7,481 nt of DNA, from contig CAJUEF010000036.1 in the NCBI GenBank assembly GCA_910585035.1, positions 1-7,481 on the forward strand, read 5' to 3'. This DNA comes from an uncultured Christensenellaceae bacterium (GTDB taxonomy: Bacteria > Bacillota > Clostridia > Christensenellales > MGBC116941). A model generated the notes under the pieces. That model was not told where the DNA came from, ran no database searches, and worked only from the letters and a program-made list of their open reading frames with translations. Below are positions 6,962 through 7,481 of the stretch, in pieces (the stretch's first letter is position 1; each line of letters opens with the position of its first letter). The position numbers and the translations under genes were made by a program.

Positions 6962-7000
6962 GTTTCAATTAAATTAATATAAAAGCACGTATCACCATTG
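6944..7000 (-). promoter_or_regulatory. Antiterminator pairing that excludes the attenuator
   Basis: CAATGGT (7000-6994) is complementary to ACCGTTG (6950-6944) over 7 bp with one U-G pair. CGTGC (6989-6985) is complementary to GCACG (6956-6952) over 5 bp. The two helices stack across a small internal loop (4 nt against 1) and together consume the 5' arm and loop of the terminator. The 5' strand overlaps the last two sense codons and the stop of the leader peptide. A ribosome reaching the stop would therefore mask it and favour termination, while one stalled at the Tyr/Phe cluster would leave it free and favour readthrough. Pairing was found by eye, without an energy calculation. Confidence 0.75.
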
Positions 7001-7090
7001 AATTCCTTGCATAGCAAAATAGCCGTAGCCATAAAAGTAGCTAAAGCTAAAAAAGTAGTTATAAACTTTTTGCAGCAAGGAAGTCTTCAT
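6992..7090 (-). CDS. Aromatic-rich attenuation leader peptide (32 residues)
   Basis: The ATG at 7090-7088 begins a 32-codon ORF ending TGG-TGA. Residues 10-25 read YNYFFSFSYFYGYGYF: 11 of 16 are Tyr or Phe. Over the whole peptide there are six Tyr (TAT and TAC mixed), five Phe (all TTT) and one Trp as the last residue. It begins about 26 nt after the predicted transcription start and is followed by a strong terminator and a competing fold. Gene order behind it is the Phe/Tyr pathway, so the peptide senses what the operon makes. Family knowledge: pheA, tyr/phe and trp leaders of other bacteria work in this way. The ribosome site is poor (GAAAGAG, or GAG 5 nt before the ATG), which is the main uncertainty. 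The peptide itself probably has no function beyond being translated. Confidence 0.88.
   Translation of the reverse strand: MKTSLLQKVYNYFFSFSYFYGYGYFAMQGIQW
7003..7082 (-). repeat. Long-range 8-bp stem enclosing the Tyr/Phe codons
   Basis: TTCCTTGC (7082-7075, codons 3-6 of the leader peptide) is perfectly complementary to GCAAGGAA (7010-7003, codons 27-30). The pairing loops out the whole Tyr/Phe codon run. It stops 2 nt before the antiterminator strand at 7000. A translating ribosome would melt it. It may act as a pause or timing hairpin comparable to the 1:2 hairpin of classical leaders, but unlike that hairpin it does not obviously compete with the antiterminator. Confidence 0.5.
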
Positions 7091-7122
7091 AGTTACTCGC
7101 TCTTTCTTTTTTATTTGCTGAT

Positions 7123-7173
7123 ATTATATCATATATATATGCGTCTTGCAAGAAAAAATTTAAAAATTTTTTT
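7123..7173 (-). promoter_or_regulatory. Main operon promoter with extended -10 and A/T-rich upstream tract
   Basis: Minus strand: -35 TTGCAA (7151-7146), a 17-nt spacer, and -10 TATAAT (7128-7123) preceded by TGA, which gives an extended -10 (TGnTATAAT). Transcription should start near 7116 (A). Immediately upstream of the -35, 7153-7173 is a run of A- and T-tracts resembling an UP element. The match is close to the sigma-70/sigma-A ideal, as expected where control is exerted downstream by attenuation rather than at initiation. No repressor-type operator overlapping it was recognised. Confidence 0.88.
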
Positions 7174-7373
7174 ATTTACTCATAATTTATAATTTAAGTT
7201 AAAGGTAAAAATTAGTGTATACATTTAAACATGTGTTTTTAAATTTCAATTTTATTTTAAGATTACTTCATAAGATTAAAAAATGAATATATACTTTACA
7301 TATAAACATAAAGCAAAACCATTACACATATATAGTGGGATAAACTGTTAACACACCACTAATCCAACGCTAA

Positions 7374-7402
7374 ATTATATAGAATATATATTCAATAACC
7401 AA
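7374..7402 (-). promoter_or_regulatory. Weak far-upstream promoter candidate
   Basis: On the minus strand TATAAT (7379-7374) sits 17 nt after TTGGTT (7402-7397), with three of six matches in the -35. Predicted start is near 7367, about 250 nt upstream of the main start. No ORF follows it before the main promoter. In sequence this AT-rich such matches occur by chance, so confidence is low. Confidence 0.25.
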
Positions 7403-7468
7403 ATAAAAATACATACATTTGCTTATTTATTAACTTGTATATTAAAATGTCTTAACTCCAATATATTG

Positions 7469-7477
7469 TGTGGATAA
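7469..7477 (-). promoter_or_regulatory. Perfect DnaA-box 9-mer
   Basis: TGTGGATAA on the plus strand is TTATCCACA on the minus strand, the exact consensus DnaA box. It lies 4 nt from the window's right edge, next to a long A+T-rich stretch. Only one perfect copy was seen; TTATCCCAC (7345-7335 region, minus strand) is a poor partial match. A single box does not define an origin and may be chance. Confidence 0.35.
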
Positions 7478-7481
7478 AAAA

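Larger units (their letters stand above)
7201..7481. other. AT-rich intergenic region without a recognisable gene
   Basis: About 280 nt of strongly A+T-rich sequence lie upstream of the operon promoter. Short ATG-initiated frames exist, for example one of 22 codons from 7283 on the plus strand, but none has a ribosome site or recognisable product. A nested inverted repeat (TAGTGG 7333-7338 with CCACTA 7356-7361, enclosing the palindrome TGTTAACA 7346-7353) is the only structured element seen. The next gene lies beyond the right edge. Confidence 0.7.

Noticed and set aside
6992..7116. T-box riboswitch upstream of the operon
   Set aside because: Common for aromatic genes in Bacillota, but the leader is only about 195 nt, no T-box core sequence is present before the terminator, and a leader ORF explains the control.
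6922..7116. TRAP-type regulation
   Set aside because: No series of spaced GAG/UAG triplets is present in the leader RNA; control fits ribosome stalling better.
6998..7192. Plus-strand 64-codon frame across the leader
   Set aside because: It is antisense to the leader peptide and promoter, has no ribosome site, and its composition reflects the complement of Tyr/Phe codons and A/T tracts.

Overview
The window holds one long minus-strand operon for aromatic amino acid biosynthesis. Strong AGGAGG-type ribosome sites, AT-rich spacers, sigma-A-like promoters, a class I-beta DAHP synthase with an N-terminal regulatory domain and an AroQ-type chorismate mutase fused to prephenate dehydratase all point to an anaerobic Bacillota (Clostridia). 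A genus cannot be named from this sequence alone.

Layout in transcription order (right to left). Positions 7201-7481 are AT-rich with no convincing gene. They carry one perfect DnaA-box 9-mer near the right edge and a weak far-upstream promoter candidate. A very good extended -10 promoter (7123-7151) starts a leader RNA of about 195 nt. The leader encodes a 32-residue peptide (7090-6992) packed with Tyr and Phe codons and ending Trp-stop. It is followed by a 14-bp intrinsic terminator (6961-6922). A competing antiterminator helix can form between the end of the leader ORF and the terminator's 5' half. This is a ribosome-mediated attenuator and is the most interesting part of the window.

Behind it come aroF (6811-5798), tyrA (5798-4971), aroB (4969-3956), aroA (3959-2706), aroC (2713-1655) and pheA (1606-554). 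The first five are joined by overlaps of 1, 4 and 8 nt or a gap of 1 nt; pheA follows after 48 nt. A small rhodanese-like gene (468-157) follows, possibly with its own weak promoter, and the unit ends at a bidirectional terminator (27-57).

Together the enzymes cover the first step of the shikimate pathway (DAHP synthase), step 2 (3-dehydroquinate synthase), steps 6 and 7 (EPSP synthase, chorismate synthase), and both branches from chorismate/prephenate toward phenylalanine and tyrosine. Dehydroquinate dehydratase, shikimate dehydrogenase and shikimate kinase are absent from the window. Control appears layered: attenuation by charged tRNA-Tyr/tRNA-Phe in the leader, plus probable feedback inhibition through the regulatory domains of AroF and PheA.
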